A stretch of DNA of 56,406 nucleotides from Candidatus Riesia pediculischaeffi (GCF_002073895.1 NZ_CP012839.1:104395-160800); one strand, 5' to 3'. Numbered from the stretch's first letter, positions 41,602-51,617 are shown. The notes: a model not told the origin generated them from the letters alone. Program-made: numbers and translations.

Positions 41602-42222
41602 ATGGGTAGATATTTGGGTGCAAAATTAAAATTAAGTCGTCGAGAAGGAACTGATCTTTATTTGAAATCTAATCTCCGTTCTATTGAATCTAAATGTAGG
41701 ATAGATCGTTTTCCAGGACAACATGGAATGAAAAAATCTAGACTTTCAGACTACGGGGTACAATTTCGAGAGAAACAAAAGTTACGTAGGATTTATGGAA
41801 TCTTAGAAAGACAGTTTCGAAAATACTATCAAAGATCTTCAAGATCGAAAGGGAACAAAGGTGAAAATTTGCTCCTTCTTTTAGAAAGAAGGTTAGACAA
41901 CGTGGTCTATAGGATCGGGTTAGGATCGACACGTTCTGAAGCAAGACAGCTGGTGAGTCATAAATCTGTTCTAGTAAACGGTAAAATAATCAACATTCCG
42001 TCCTATCAAATCAAAGTCGGAGATACAATCGAAGTATCGGAAGATTCTCGATCTCAAGAAAGAATAAAAGCTTCCATTGAACTATCTAGACAGAGGGAGA
42101 AACCAACCTGGTTAGAGGTGAATTTCGAAAAAATGCGAGGTAAAATCAACAGATTTCCGAGTAGAGATGATTTACAACGCGATATCAATGAACATCTTAT
42201 CATAGAGCTGTATTCAAAATGA
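41602..42222 (+). CDS. rpsD: 30S ribosomal protein S4
   Basis: S4 is a primary 16S binder and, in E. coli, represses the alpha operon. The 206-residue product has the E. coli length from the ATG at 41602 ([16 protein letters not shown]), which has AAGGAT upstream. The S4 RNA-binding domain appears as LDNVVYRIG, then [15 protein letters not shown]. The C-terminus [13 protein letters not shown] is conserved. Confidence 0.97.
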   Translation: MGRYLGAKLKLSRREGTDLYLKSNLRSIESKCRIDRFPGQHGMKKSRLSDYGVQFREKQKLRRIYGILERQFRKYYQRSSRSKGNKGENLLLLLERRLDNVVYRIGLGSTRSEARQLVSHKSVLVNGKIINIPSYQIKVGDTIEVSEDSRSQERIKASIELSRQREKPTWLEVNFEKMRGKINRFPSRDDLQRDINEHLIIELYSK

Positions 42223-42245
42223 TTCATAACATTTAAGAGAGCGAT

Positions 42246-43259
42246 ATGTACAATTTTACCACAGATGAATTTATTAAACCAAAATTAGTTGATATAAATA
42301 ATATCAGCAAAACACATGCAGAAATCATTTTAGAACCTTTAGAAAGAGGATTCGGTCATACTATTGGGAACGCATTGAGAAGAATATTGTTATCTTCGAT
42401 GCCCGGTTTCGCTGTGACAGAGGTAGAAATCGATGGAATATTACATGAATACAGTACTAAAGATGGAGTTCAAGAAGATGTCGTCGAAATATTACTCAAC
42501 TTGAAAGAACTCGGTATCAGGATTCATGGAAAAGAAGAGATGGTGTTATCTTTAACTAAGAAGGGAATATGTACGGTAACTGCAGGGGACATTGAAGCAA
42601 ACGAAAATGTAGAGATCATTAACCCGGATCATGTAATCTGTCATATCACAGATGAAAAAACGATCATAAAGATGCGTATCAAGGTACAGAGAGGAAGAGG
42701 TTATGTTCCGATTTCTTCGAGGATAAACTATCCAGAAGAACAAAGTAGATCTATAGGAAAATTGTTGGTCGACGCTTGTTATAGCCCGATAGAAAGGGTA
42801 TCTTATAAAGTAGAAGCTACGAGGGTGGAGCAAAGAACAGATTTAGATAAATTAATAATAGAAATTGAAACGAATGGAACGATTGATCCGAAAGAAGCTA
42901 TTCATCGATCGGCGACAATATTGTCTGATCAATTAGAATCTTTTGTAGAATTAAGGAGCAAGGAAAAAGATGTAATCGAGGAAAAAATACCAAAATTCGA
43001 TCCTACTCTTCTGAAGACAGTAGATGATTTGGAGCTTACGGTTAGGTCAGCAAACTGCTTAAAGGCAGAATCTATTCATTACATAGGGGATCTAGTACAA
43101 CGTACAGAAGTAGAACTTCTTAAAACTCCAAATCTAGGAAAAAAATCTCTCATGGAAATCAAGGATTTATTAGCCTCTAGGGGACTATCATTGGGAATGA
43201 AACTGGAAAATTGGCCTCCTTCTTCTGAGGAAGAGGAGGATATTGCCTCACACAAATAG
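42246..43259 (+). CDS. rpoA: RNA polymerase alpha subunit
   Basis: Alpha dimerises to start RNA polymerase assembly and contacts UP elements and activators. The 337-residue product (E. coli 329) has the N-terminal assembly domain, with [19 protein letters not shown] near residues 30-48. After a linker comes the C-terminal DNA-contacting domain, about residues 250-325, containing [12 protein letters not shown], then [14 protein letters not shown]. The C-terminal domain is kept, so promoter UP elements may still matter. Confidence 0.97.
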   Translation: MYNFTTDEFIKPKLVDINNISKTHAEIILEPLERGFGHTIGNALRRILLSSMPGFAVTEVEIDGILHEYSTKDGVQEDVVEILLNLKELGIRIHGKEEMVLSLTKKGICTVTAGDIEANENVEIINPDHVICHITDEKTIIKMRIKVQRGRGYVPISSRINYPEEQSRSIGKLLVDACYSPIERVSYKVEATRVEQRTDLDKLIIEIETNGTIDPKEAIHRSATILSDQLESFVELRSKEKDVIEEKIPKFDPTLLKTVDDLELTVRSANCLKAESIHYIGDLVQRTEVELLKTPNLGKKSLMEIKDLLASRGLSLGMKLENWPPSSEEEEDIASHK

Positions 43260-43272
43260 GTCAAAAAATAGT

Positions 43273-43635
43273 ATGAGACATAGAAAGGCAGGAAAAAGAT
43301 TAAATAGAGACAGTAGTCATAGAAAATCTATGATGAGAAATATGTCCGTATCTTTGATACGACATGAGATCATCAAGACTACGCTTGAAAAAGCGAAAAC
43401 TTTAAGGAGGTTCGTTGAACCAATCATCAACTCTTCTAAGGAAAAGAGTTCATCGAATTATAGATATGCCATTAAAATGTTGAAAAATAAAAAAGTAGTT
43501 TTAAAACTTTTTGAAAGAATATCTGAGATGATCGGAAAAAGAAATGGAGGGTACACGAGAATCATTAAATGCGGATATAGGAAAGGAGATAATGCTAATA
43601 TGGCTTATATTGAAATAATCGATCGAAAAAAATGA
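43273..43635 (+). CDS. rplQ: 50S ribosomal protein L17
   Basis: L17 sits near the tunnel exit. The 120-residue product (E. coli 127) opens with MRHRKAGKRLNRDSSHRKSM, has LIRHEIIKTTL and ends NGGYTRIIKCGYRKGDN, MAYIEI. The start at 43273 is the family start; a longer frame overlaps rpoA. It closes the alpha operon and converges on trkA with only six bases between their ends and no visible terminator. Confidence 0.96.
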   Translation: MRHRKAGKRLNRDSSHRKSMMRNMSVSLIRHEIIKTTLEKAKTLRRFVEPIINSSKEKSSSNYRYAIKMLKNKKVVLKLFERISEMIGKRNGGYTRIIKCGYRKGDNANMAYIEIIDRKK

Positions 43636-43641
43636 CTTCAT

Positions 43642-44991
43642 CTATTTGAAAGTTCTATTTATCTCCGATATATGTTTTTTATTCGTTGTAAAGATCACGA
43701 GTATATCATACAGTTTAATCTTCTGTTCAGATAGGGAAACTATCACATCGTTATTTCTGATGATCGCTCCTATCATGATTCCTTCATCTAAATCTATCTC
43801 GACAACTCTCTTTCCTACGATCCCACTGTGTTTGCTCTTTCGATTCAACTTGATCTCGAACGTCTCTAACGTTCCTCTTCTTAAATAAGAGATGTTAGAC
43901 CTGATTTTCCTGATATATCCAAGTAAGTTGGATAGTATCGTTTGTTTTGGAAAAATGATGTTATCGATCATATCATATCTTAAATCGAGGTAAGATCCAT
44001 GATGTATAAGTACAATCGTACGCTTAGCTCCCATTTTTTTCGCCAACATGGCGTACATGATATTAACTTCATCATTTTCTGTAAGCGTTATAAAAGCGTC
44101 TATTTGAGAGATATTTTCTTTGAACAACAATTCTTTATCGGATGCATATCCATATAGTACAGTGGTATTATCTAATATTGCAGAAAGTTGAGAAGCTCTT
44201 ATCGGATCTTTTTCTATAATCTTAACATCATAAATATTTTCTAATATCTTCGCCAACCCAGATCCGATCTTTCCCCCTCCAACTATCATGATTTTCTTGT
44301 ATGGTTTTTCCAGAACTTGTAACTCATTCATCAAAAATCTAATGTTTTCAGTTTTTACTACAAAACAAATTTCGTCGTTCTCTTGAATAATCGTAGATTC
44401 TTTCGGAAAAATTGGATAATTTTCTCTAAAAATAGATATTACCTTACATTTCAAATGATCAAATCTTTTTTGAACATCGAAAACTGATAAACAAAGCAAC
44501 GGGCTTTTTTTTTGAACCGTAATCGTAATACTGCTAGCTATTCTATTATAAAAGTTAACTATCTGTAAGGCTCCAGGATATTGAATTAATCTCCTTACAC
44601 TATCAATGATCAGTTTTTCTGGATATATGAAGTAATCAACCGGTATGCCTGTCTTAGAAAATAAATTTACTTCAGCAGTATAATCTTGAGATCTGACTCT
44701 AGCAATTTTATTTGGTATTTTAAAAAAAGAATGAGCTACTTGACAAGCTATCATATTAACTTCATCTGATCCAGTAACAGCAATCAACACATCCGTCTCT
44801 TCAGCTCTAGCTTCCCTCAAAACTTTTGGATAAGAAGCGAAACCGTTAATTACTCTAAGATCTAACTTATCTTGAAGTTGATGAAGTTTCTCTTCGTTCA
44901 CATCTATTACGGTAATATCATTATTCTCGTCTATCAAACTTTCTGCAATTATTCTACCAATTTTTCCTGCACCTAATATAATAATCTTCAC
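43642..44991 (-). CDS. trkA: TrkA, regulatory subunit of the Trk potassium transporter
   Basis: TrkA is a peripheral membrane NAD-binding protein that gates TrkH/TrkG potassium uptake. The 449-residue product (E. coli 458) has two RCK modules. The first Rossmann loop, ILGAGKIGR, starts near residue 5; the second, IVGGGKIGSG, near 234. Each is followed by a TrkA-C domain. It keeps the E. coli order def-fmt-(rsmB)-trkA, but rsmB is missing. Its partner channel is not in this window. Confidence 0.95.
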   Translation of the reverse strand: MKIIILGAGKIGRIIAESLIDENNDITVIDVNEEKLHQLQDKLDLRVINGFASYPKVLREARAEETDVLIAVTGSDEVNMIACQVAHSFFKIPNKIARVRSQDYTAEVNLFSKTGIPVDYFIYPEKLIIDSVRRLIQYPGALQIVNFYNRIASSITITVQKKSPLLCLSVFDVQKRFDHLKCKVISIFRENYPIFPKESTIIQENDEICFVVKTENIRFLMNELQVLEKPYKKIMIVGGGKIGSGLAKILENIYDVKIIEKDPIRASQLSAILDNTTVLYGYASDKELLFKENISQIDAFITLTENDEVNIMYAMLAKKMGAKRTIVLIHHGSYLDLRYDMIDNIIFPKQTILSNLLGYIRKIRSNISYLRRGTLETFEIKLNRKSKHSGIVGKRVVEIDLDEGIMIGAIIRNNDVIVSLSEQKIKLYDILVIFTTNKKHISEINRTFK

Positions 44992-45399
44992 TTTATATCT
45001 AATGTTCGATCAACCATTACTATACCGTATGAGTCATATCACCCATAAAAAGTTTTATAAATCTTTATCCAAAATTGGTAAACGATATCTGTTGTAATCT
45101 TTTTTAAAGATAGATTCTACTTACAATCCTAATAGCAAAAAAAACTCTAATGATAAAATTATGAAATGAGAATATATGTACGACTTGTAGGATCGCTATT
45201 TTAAATAGGATTTTAAGTCGAACAAAAAGATCAAATTTTTTTATGCAAAAATAATCTACCAAAAGATAGATAGTGAATCATCAAAAAACTTCCTTGCACG
45301 ATATAACTGACAAATCACGTATCTTAAAAAAAAGTTAAAAAACACTTCAAGATACCTAGATGATGAAACAAATCATTTAAAAATCATCAAAAGGTGATC
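44992..45399. other. Spacer where rsmB should be
   Basis: About 408 bases between trkA and the corrected end of fmt on the minus strand. E. coli has rsmB (429 residues, 16S m5C967 methyltransferase) here. I saw no SAM-binding or catalytic-cysteine motif in the minus-strand frames. AT-rich, with A/T runs of six to seven. Confidence 0.5.
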
Positions 45400-46361
45400 C
45401 TATTGTTTTAACAAGAAACCTTCACGATACCAAAACAAATTATAATTTTTAAACTCAAAAGAAGAGACTGTATTTCTTCCCTGCTTTCTCATTTTTAAAA
45501 TATTTAAAATTCCTTTCTTAGTATTTACTTTCGTTCCATACCTTCCGATATATCTAATATAGTACCAGGATCACAATCAACATACTCCTGAATTACATCG
45601 GTTTGTAAAACCTTTACGACCTCCTGAGATACTTCAAAATAACTGATTGGCCATATTTGGAAAGCTCTAACCCCTCTATCTATGTCTAACGCTGAAGATG
45701 ACCAAGAGATCTTAGACATGTTCTTATCTATCTTTTTAGAATATGTTGCGATACTTTCATCCTGATCTTTTAAATTTATTTTACCTTCTAAAAGAATCTT
45801 CAAGGATTCCAAGACCAAAGACCTACTAATCTTAGATAATTTATAATAGAGAGATGAAAAAGTTTCTTTCTCACTGATAGAACAACATGATTGATGAACA
45901 ATTTTTCCAGTATCTACTCCTACATCCATCTGTACGATAGAAACACCAGAAGTTTTATCCCCATGTAAAATAGAATATTGAATTGGAGAAGGACCCCTCC
46001 ATCTTGGAAGAAGCGAACAATGAATGTTCCAAACTCCAAAGCGAGGAACTTCTAAAATTTCTTTTGGAAATATTAAAGAGTATTGAGCAACCATAATGAT
46101 ATCAGATTTTTTTGATACGATCCAGTCGTATATAGCTTCACTATGCAACGTGTTTGATTGTATACAATCTATTTTATGTTGTTTGGCAACCTTCTTCACA
46201 GGATTAAATGAAATACGATATCCTCTTCCAGAAGGTTTATCGCAAGTTGTTAAGATTCCAACAATCTTTATTAACTTTTTTTTCGATAGTTTTAAAAAAT
46301 TCATTAAATGCATTTCTGAAAAATAGGATGAACCAGCGAAAATAATTCTTAATTTTTTCAT
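45400..46361 (-). pseudogene. fmt: Methionyl-tRNA formyltransferase with a frameshift near its C-terminus
   Basis: Fmt formylates initiator Met-tRNA. The first frame (46361 down to 45525) gives 278 residues. It keeps the catalytic Asn and His in WNIHCSLLPRWRG near residues 111-123, MDVGVDTG, and most of the C-terminal tRNA-binding domain, ending GTILDISEGMERK. The next frame continues without a stop from VNTKKGILNIL to WYREGFLLKQ and a TAG at 45400-45402. That matches the E. coli tail GILNLL...WFVPGNRL. One base is missing near 45528-45530 (CGAAAG on the coding strand); adding it gives about 320 residues (E. coli 315). The catalytic domain is untouched, so a truncated enzyme might keep some activity. 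Confidence 0.88.
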
Positions 46362-46378
46362 GTTAGATCAGATGAATA

Positions 46379-46846
46379 TCAACTATTTCCACAATTTTTA
46401 TTTTTTAAATAATCAATGAACAATATCCCGTTTAGATGATCTATTTCGTGTTGTATACAAATTGATAAAAGATCCTTTGCTTGAAATGTAAACTTTTTTC
46501 CAAATATATCCATCGTCGTGATTTTAACAAACTTTGATCTCATTACGAAACCGGATTTATTTGTGATAGAAAGACATCTTTCCTTCATACAAATTTTACC
46601 ATATGAACCGATTATAACAGGATTAATCAATACTAGCTCGTCGTTTATATCGTGAGAAACGTTTATCACCACTATTCTTCGATGAACGTTGACTTGCGTC
46701 GCTGCTAAACCTATCCCACCATTTTTATACATGGTGTCAAACATATTTCTCACGACATCTTTAGTTTTCGATGTAATCGAACCTACAGGTTTAGCGACTC
46801 TCCTTAAATTTAAATCAGGATGTTGTAATATATTTAAAAATGACAT
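46379..46846 (-). CDS. def: Def, peptide deformylase
   Basis: Def removes the formyl group that Fmt adds. The 155-residue product (E. coli 169) has all three metal-site motifs: GIGLAATQV near residues 44-52, the metal cysteine in ERCLSI (Cys 91), and HEIDH near 133-137. In the second motif the usual EGCLS glycine is arginine. The ATG at 46846 (MSFLNILQHPD) is preferred over one three codons upstream. It lies 17 bases upstream of fmt, as one operon. Confidence 0.95.
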   Translation of the reverse strand: MSFLNILQHPDLNLRRVAKPVGSITSKTKDVVRNMFDTMYKNGGIGLAATQVNVHRRIVVINVSHDINDELVLINPVIIGSYGKICMKERCLSITNKSGFVMRSKFVKITTMDIFGKKFTFQAKDLLSICIQHEIDHLNGILFIDYLKNKNCGNS

Positions 46847-47125
46847 TTTGACCAAAATTTTGTGAAATTGTTAATAAATTAAAAGTTTGTAACTAAAGGA
46901 TCATCGTAGAATTAAAAGATACCGAAACTTCACGAATCTTACACGCTGTAACCGATGATTTTAATACTTATCGTTCACAATAAAACATCTAAAATAAGAT
47001 AAAATTGAAAAAAACGGGAGTACTATCACAAATTCAAAAAAAATTATAAAACTAATCATTCCAACCACAAAAAAATAATTGAACAAACAAACCTCGAAGG
47101 AATAAAATCAATATTATGTAATGAC

Positions 47126-47689
47126 ATGAATAATATCGAATTATTAAAAATAACTCTAGCGCTTAAGAACGGAGAAATAATCGCTTACCCATCCGAATCA
47201 ATTTTTAGTTTAGGATGTGATCCAGATAATGAACGAGCAATTTATAACCTATTAAATCTAAAGAGACGTTCCTGGAAAAAAGGTTTCATATTAGTTTCTA
47301 AAAGTTACAATCAATTAACCAAGTATATTGACTGCGAAAAACTTAGTAAATTGCAAAAAAAGATAATCAGATTTTATGATATATCCTTTCCGAGAACATG
47401 GGTAGTTCCAGCTAAACAAAACGTTTCTAAGTTGATAACAGGACAATTTAAATCAATTGCAATCCGAATAACTAAATTCAAGCATATAAAAGATATATGT
47501 TCAAAATATGGAAAACCAATCATCTCTACTAGCGCTAACATCAGCAACGATGAACCCTGTCGAACAAGATGTGAAGTCATGAAAAAATTTAAAAACCATA
47601 TCCATATTATGGATGGTGAAACGAAAAATATATTCAACCATTCAATCATCCAAGATTTATCGAACGGATACTTATACAGAAAAAGGTAA
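47126..47689 (+). CDS. tsaC: TsaC, threonylcarbamoyl-AMP synthase
   Basis: TsaC makes threonylcarbamoyl-AMP for the t6A modification of ANN-decoding tRNAs. The 187-residue product (E. coli TsaC/YrdC 190) has AYPSESIFSLGCDPDN near residues 20-35, KRRSWKKGFILVS, and the STSAN motif near 134-138, followed by CRT. The KxR/SxN nucleotide-site residues fit the family. It is coupled to aroE, two bases downstream, as in E. coli. Confidence 0.93.
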   Translation: MNNIELLKITLALKNGEIIAYPSESIFSLGCDPDNERAIYNLLNLKRRSWKKGFILVSKSYNQLTKYIDCEKLSKLQKKIIRFYDISFPRTWVVPAKQNVSKLITGQFKSIAIRITKFKHIKDICSKYGKPIISTSANISNDEPCRTRCEVMKKFKNHIHIMDGETKNIFNHSIIQDLSNGYLYRKR

Positions 47690-47691
47690 AT

Positions 47692-48501
47692 ATGAACAAA
47701 TTCGCTATCTTTGGAAACCCAATTTCTCATAGTAGATCGCCTGAAATATATAGATTATTTGCTAAACAGTTTGGAATAAGGATTGAATATCAAAAAGAAT
47801 TAGTATCGGCTAGTCAGCTAAAAAAAAAGATATATTATTTTTTCTACTCCAAAAATGGAAAAGGATTAAATATCACCACTCCTTTTAAAAAACACGCTTA
47901 CAGAATCGTTCATAAGTTAACAAATAGAGCTAAAGACTGTAAATCTATCAACGTTATTAAGCGAGAAGAGAAAATATTATTTGGGGATAATACGGATGGT
48001 ATCGGAATAACGATGGATATAGAGACATTCTTATTACAAAGAAAAAAAACAAATATCTTAATGATAGGAGCAGGAGATGCAGCTCGTTCAGCGATAGTAT
48101 CTCTATTAAGATATCCAGTGGAGATCACTTTAGTTAACAGAACTTATGATAGATCGAAGAAGATGACCTGTTATTTCCAACATACTGGAAAAATCTCATG
48201 TAAAAAGTTAGAACAAATCAACTCATCTAGATACGATTTAATCATTAATGCAACATCTAGCGGAATATTTGGAAAAACTCCAAAAATTTCCTCAAAAATA
48301 TTTGAAAATCCTGTTTTTTGTTATGATATGTTCTATAGGAGTTCAGAAGATACCCCATTTATTCAACTAGTTCGAAGACATGGAATATCTCAATATTCAG
48401 ACGGAATGGGGATGTTAATTTGGCAAGCAGCTTTTTCTTTCAAATTTTGGACAGGAAAGATGCCTAATGTACAGCCATTGTTAAAGATATTTAAAAAATA
48501 A
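47692..48501 (+). CDS. aroE: AroE, shikimate dehydrogenase
   Basis: AroE reduces 3-dehydroshikimate to shikimate with NADPH. The 269-residue product (E. coli 272) opens with FAIFGNPISHSRSPEIY, has the catalytic lysine in NITTPFKK near residue 65 and the aspartate in GDNTDGIG near 102. The NADP loop is MIGAGDAARS, and NRTYDRSK is seen downstream. Retention suggests the aromatic pathway is at least partly working. Confidence 0.96.
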   Translation: MNKFAIFGNPISHSRSPEIYRLFAKQFGIRIEYQKELVSASQLKKKIYYFFYSKNGKGLNITTPFKKHAYRIVHKLTNRAKDCKSINVIKREEKILFGDNTDGIGITMDIETFLLQRKKTNILMIGAGDAARSAIVSLLRYPVEITLVNRTYDRSKKMTCYFQHTGKISCKKLEQINSSRYDLIINATSSGIFGKTPKISSKIFENPVFCYDMFYRSSEDTPFIQLVRRHGISQYSDGMGMLIWQAAFSFKFWTGKMPNVQPLLKIFKK

Positions 48502-48910
48502 AAATGTAGACTTAATACGGGGTGATTTAATTTTGGAATATAGTTCGTAATTGCTGATCCTTTTTTTAATAGCAAAAGGTCATTCTGACCATCTTTTAAC
48601 TGATTTTCACAACATTCCCAAATCCTGAACTTCTCCCATATCTCATTTGATATAAAATTGAAACTTTCCTCTCACTTCATCATATAAAATACCCTCTAGT
48701 AATGTAATCATTATGTACGTTAAGTAGGATATCTTGTACAAATTAAATAAATAGAAATATTCAAGAGCTAGCTTCATTAAGAAATTTGACAAATTTATAT
48801 TTCTTCCATGATCCTTACAAAAGGGTATTTTATGGTTTAAAATGATAGATATAACATAAACTGTAGAAATAGAGTTGATTGACCGTTAGATTCAGACCAT
48901 CTTAAGACAT
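48502..48910. other. Junction between aroE and murB, without an rRNA operon
   Basis: These 409 bases hold no gene. In E. coli an rRNA operon (rrnD) lies just beyond aroE and another (rrnB) just before murB, both reading in this direction. No 16S, 23S or 5S sequence can be recognised here, nor the 16S 3' end. The stretch is AT-rich, unlike rRNA genes. Confidence 0.6.
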
Positions 48911-49906
48911 ATGAAAATATATACTACCTTCGGAATCTCAGCGAAAGCAAAACTAGTATACAAATTTGATTCTATCGATCAATTGAAGTTAATTTGGAAC
49001 CTTGCAAAGAACAAAAGTTATCCCTTCTTAGTGCTTGGAAACAGGAGTAAAACAATTTTCATTGACAAATTTTCTGGAATAATCGCATTAAATCACATCA
49101 AAGCATTAAAGATAAAGGAATGCAAAGACCACCATTTAATCTATGTTGGATCAGGAAATAATTGGAGCGACTTGGTCAAGATGTTGTTGAATATGGAGAT
49201 ATACGGTCTAGAGAATCTATCTTTCATCCCAGGATCAGTTGGAGCAGCAGCGATACAAAATATGGGAGCTTATGGAATAGAATTTAAAGATATATGTGAA
49301 TACGTCGATACGATCGATTTATCTGACGGAAAAATAAAAAGATTCTACAAAGAAGAATGTCAATTTAAGTATCGAGAAAGTATTTTTAAGGATATCAAAT
49401 ACAAAAAATTCGTCGTTGTTTCCGTTTGTTTAAAAGTTAGTAAGATATGGAAACCAATTTTACGACATGAAAAGCTGATGAGACAGTTTCAAAACAACGT
49501 GAAAATAAAGGATATCATAAATTTCATTTTTAAAGAGAGATCTCAAAGAATACCGAATCCGTCTGTCTTTGGTAATGTTGGAAGTTTTTTTAAAAATCCA
49601 ACTGTTTCACAAGAGATTTCAGGGAAGATCAAAAAAAAATTTCCGGAATATCGACCTTCTTATTTTATCGTCAAAAATAAAGTTCATGCGGGATGGTTGA
49701 TCAAACGATGCAAATTACAAGGAAAAAAAATAGGAGGAACGGAAGTATATAGAAACAACCCATCAATTTTAATAAATCATGGTTATTCCATAGGAAAAGA
49801 TGTAATGCGACTGTCTAGATATATCATCTGTAAAGTGTTTAAAAAGTTCGGTATATCTTTAGAAAAAGAAGCAATTCTTGTCGGAAAATATGGTGAAATC
49901 AATTAG
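48911..49906 (+). CDS. murB: MurB, UDP-N-acetylenolpyruvoylglucosamine reductase
   Basis: MurB reduces UDP-GlcNAc-enolpyruvate to UDP-MurNAc with FAD and NADPH, supplying MurC. The 331-residue product (E. coli 342) is the type I form. It has NTFGI-like YTTFGIS at the start, ENLSFIPGSVGAAAIQNMGAYG, the substrate YRES segment, the proton-donor serine in NVGSFFKNP, and the C-terminal glutamate in LEKEAILVG. An A9 tract lies at 49631-49639. Confidence 0.95.
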   Translation: MKIYTTFGISAKAKLVYKFDSIDQLKLIWNLAKNKSYPFLVLGNRSKTIFIDKFSGIIALNHIKALKIKECKDHHLIYVGSGNNWSDLVKMLLNMEIYGLENLSFIPGSVGAAAIQNMGAYGIEFKDICEYVDTIDLSDGKIKRFYKEECQFKYRESIFKDIKYKKFVVVSVCLKVSKIWKPILRHEKLMRQFQNNVKIKDIINFIFKERSQRIPNPSVFGNVGSFFKNPTVSQEISGKIKKKFPEYRPSYFIVKNKVHAGWLIKRCKLQGKKIGGTEVYRNNPSILINHGYSIGKDVMRLSRYIICKVFKKFGISLEKEAILVGKYGEIN

Positions 49907-49989
49907 AACTTGTCAACCTATCTCTCCTATTTTTCAAAAAAAATAACAATTTATATGACCAGAAATTCAACAAAATATATCGAAAAATT

Positions 49990-50631
49990 ATGTTAGATCC
50001 TCGAAAAATTCAAAATTCGGTGAAATACGCAAACATCTTTACAAAATATGTCGTAGATTCTACGAATCAATGCTTAAAGAGAATGCTCGACGATTTAAAG
50101 ATCGGAGACGTTTTCTTAGCGGAACATCAAACTGACGGAGTCGGAAAAAGAGGCAAGAAATGGTTTTCTTCTCCAGGAAACAGCTTGTGCTTATCTTTAT
50201 ACTGGAAACTACACGTTGAATTAAGCGCCATCAATCAGCTCAGTATAATAATAGGCTCTACAATAGTTGACCTATTGAACAAACGATATAACTGTAAAAC
50301 GGTGTTAAGGTGGCCGAATGATCTGTTCATACAAAACAAAAAAGTTGGTGGTATTTTAATAGAAACTGTTGGAATTTTAAAAGAAGAGGTTCACTGTATC
50401 ATTGGGATCGGAATGAACCTATCAGATGACGAGTCTTTCAGCAAGAAAATAAAAAATGGTTGGATTTCTCTTAAAGGAACTGTAGAAGAAAGTGAATGGA
50501 ACAGCATGATTATCTCAATCATTCGGGAAATACATCGATCTATGATCATGTTCGAAAATGTCTATTCTACTAAACAAACACGATTTATAAGAGAACTTGT
50601 TTACAGATTTTTCGACCAAAATAAGCGATAA
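49990..50631 (+). CDS. birA: BirA, biotin--protein ligase, catalytic core only
   Basis: BirA activates biotin and attaches it to the biotin carrier of acetyl-CoA carboxylase. The 213-residue product is far shorter than E. coli BirA (321). The N-terminal DNA-binding domain is missing; only 83 bases separate it from murB. The C-terminal SH3-like domain is also missing, because the frame ends at about E. coli residue 270 and coaA begins 92 bases on. DSTN (residues 23-26), RWPNDL, and the lysine in KKVGGILIE (K118) are kept. The adenylate loop GRGRRG reads GVGKRG at 50-55. It can no longer act as a bio-operon repressor. Confidence 0.9.
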   Translation: MLDPRKIQNSVKYANIFTKYVVDSTNQCLKRMLDDLKIGDVFLAEHQTDGVGKRGKKWFSSPGNSLCLSLYWKLHVELSAINQLSIIIGSTIVDLLNKRYNCKTVLRWPNDLFIQNKKVGGILIETVGILKEEVHCIIGIGMNLSDDESFSKKIKNGWISLKGTVEESEWNSMIISIIREIHRSMIMFENVYSTKQTRFIRELVYRFFDQNKR

Positions 50632-50723
50632 CTTAAAAAAAACAATAGAAATCGAGAAAAGATCTAACGAAACGCCAAATCACTCTTATTTATAACTATT
50701 CAGTCGCGCTGAAATGTGAAGTT

Positions 50724-51617
50724 CTACCTTGTGCTAATCGCAACTATTTCATGATCCCTTCCTTTCACGACGACCAGATTAGCCATCTCTTTCACAGGAA
50801 AAATGTTCTCGTATAGATTAATCGTATTGATCTCCATCCACAACTCGTTGGCAATTTTTACGATCTCCGATTTTTTAAGACCAGAAAAACAACGAAAATG
50901 TGATCCTGGATACATGACAGATTGTTTACAAAATCTTAAAAATCTTCGTATATACCAATTTTTTAAGAGATCTTCTTTCGCATCAATATAGATAACAAGA
51001 TCGAAAAATGGAAAAAATTTTTGATATCCGCATTCACGAACATCTTGCAGGATGTTCACACCCTCTAATATAATTAGATCCGGAGATTCGACTATCTGCG
51101 TCCTGTTCGGAAAAATATCGTAATATATATGAGAGTACATCGGTACATACAATCTGTTTACACCGGATTTAATATCAGATAAAAATTTTCTGAAAAGATG
51201 ACTGTTGTACGATTGAGGAAACCCCTTTTTTTTTATGATACCTAATTTGTTCAACATAATATTGGGATACAAAAAACTATCTGTCGTGACGAGTTCTATT
51301 CTTCGATCCTTCAACCAATATTTCAACAACATCTTCATAAGATTGGCAGTGGTGCTTTTTCCAGCTGCGACACTTCCGGTGATAGCAATAACGTACGGGA
51401 TTTTATAGTCTCTTGAAAAATAGTTCAACGAGATGTATCTCTGAAACCTGTGAAGAATATAAAGTTTAAAAAAACTCCAGAACATATCACGACCAACTAA
51501 GCTGAATCCATTCTTTTTCACCATTCTAAGAGAACGTTCAGGAACAGTAAAATCAGGATAAGACGATCGGTTAAAAAACATTTTCATGGATTTATCTAAC
51601 TTTATAACGGATCTCAA
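50724..51617 (-). CDS. coaA: CoaA, pantothenate kinase type I
   Basis: CoaA phosphorylates pantothenate, the first step to CoA. The 297-residue product (E. coli 316) has the P-loop GSVAAGKSTTA near residues 81-91, then VTTDSFLYPN, KKGFPQSYN, and LEGVNILQ. It sits between birA and the tRNA cluster in the E. coli orientation. Together with birA it is the minus-strand exception in this block. Confidence 0.95.
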   Translation of the reverse strand: MRSVIKLDKSMKMFFNRSSYPDFTVPERSLRMVKKNGFSLVGRDMFWSFFKLYILHRFQRYISLNYFSRDYKIPYVIAITGSVAAGKSTTANLMKMLLKYWLKDRRIELVTTDSFLYPNIMLNKLGIIKKKGFPQSYNSHLFRKFLSDIKSGVNRLYVPMYSHIYYDIFPNRTQIVESPDLIILEGVNILQDVRECGYQKFFPFFDLVIYIDAKEDLLKNWYIRRFLRFCKQSVMYPGSHFRCFSGLKKSEIVKIANELWMEINTINLYENIFPVKEMANLVVVKGRDHEIVAISTR

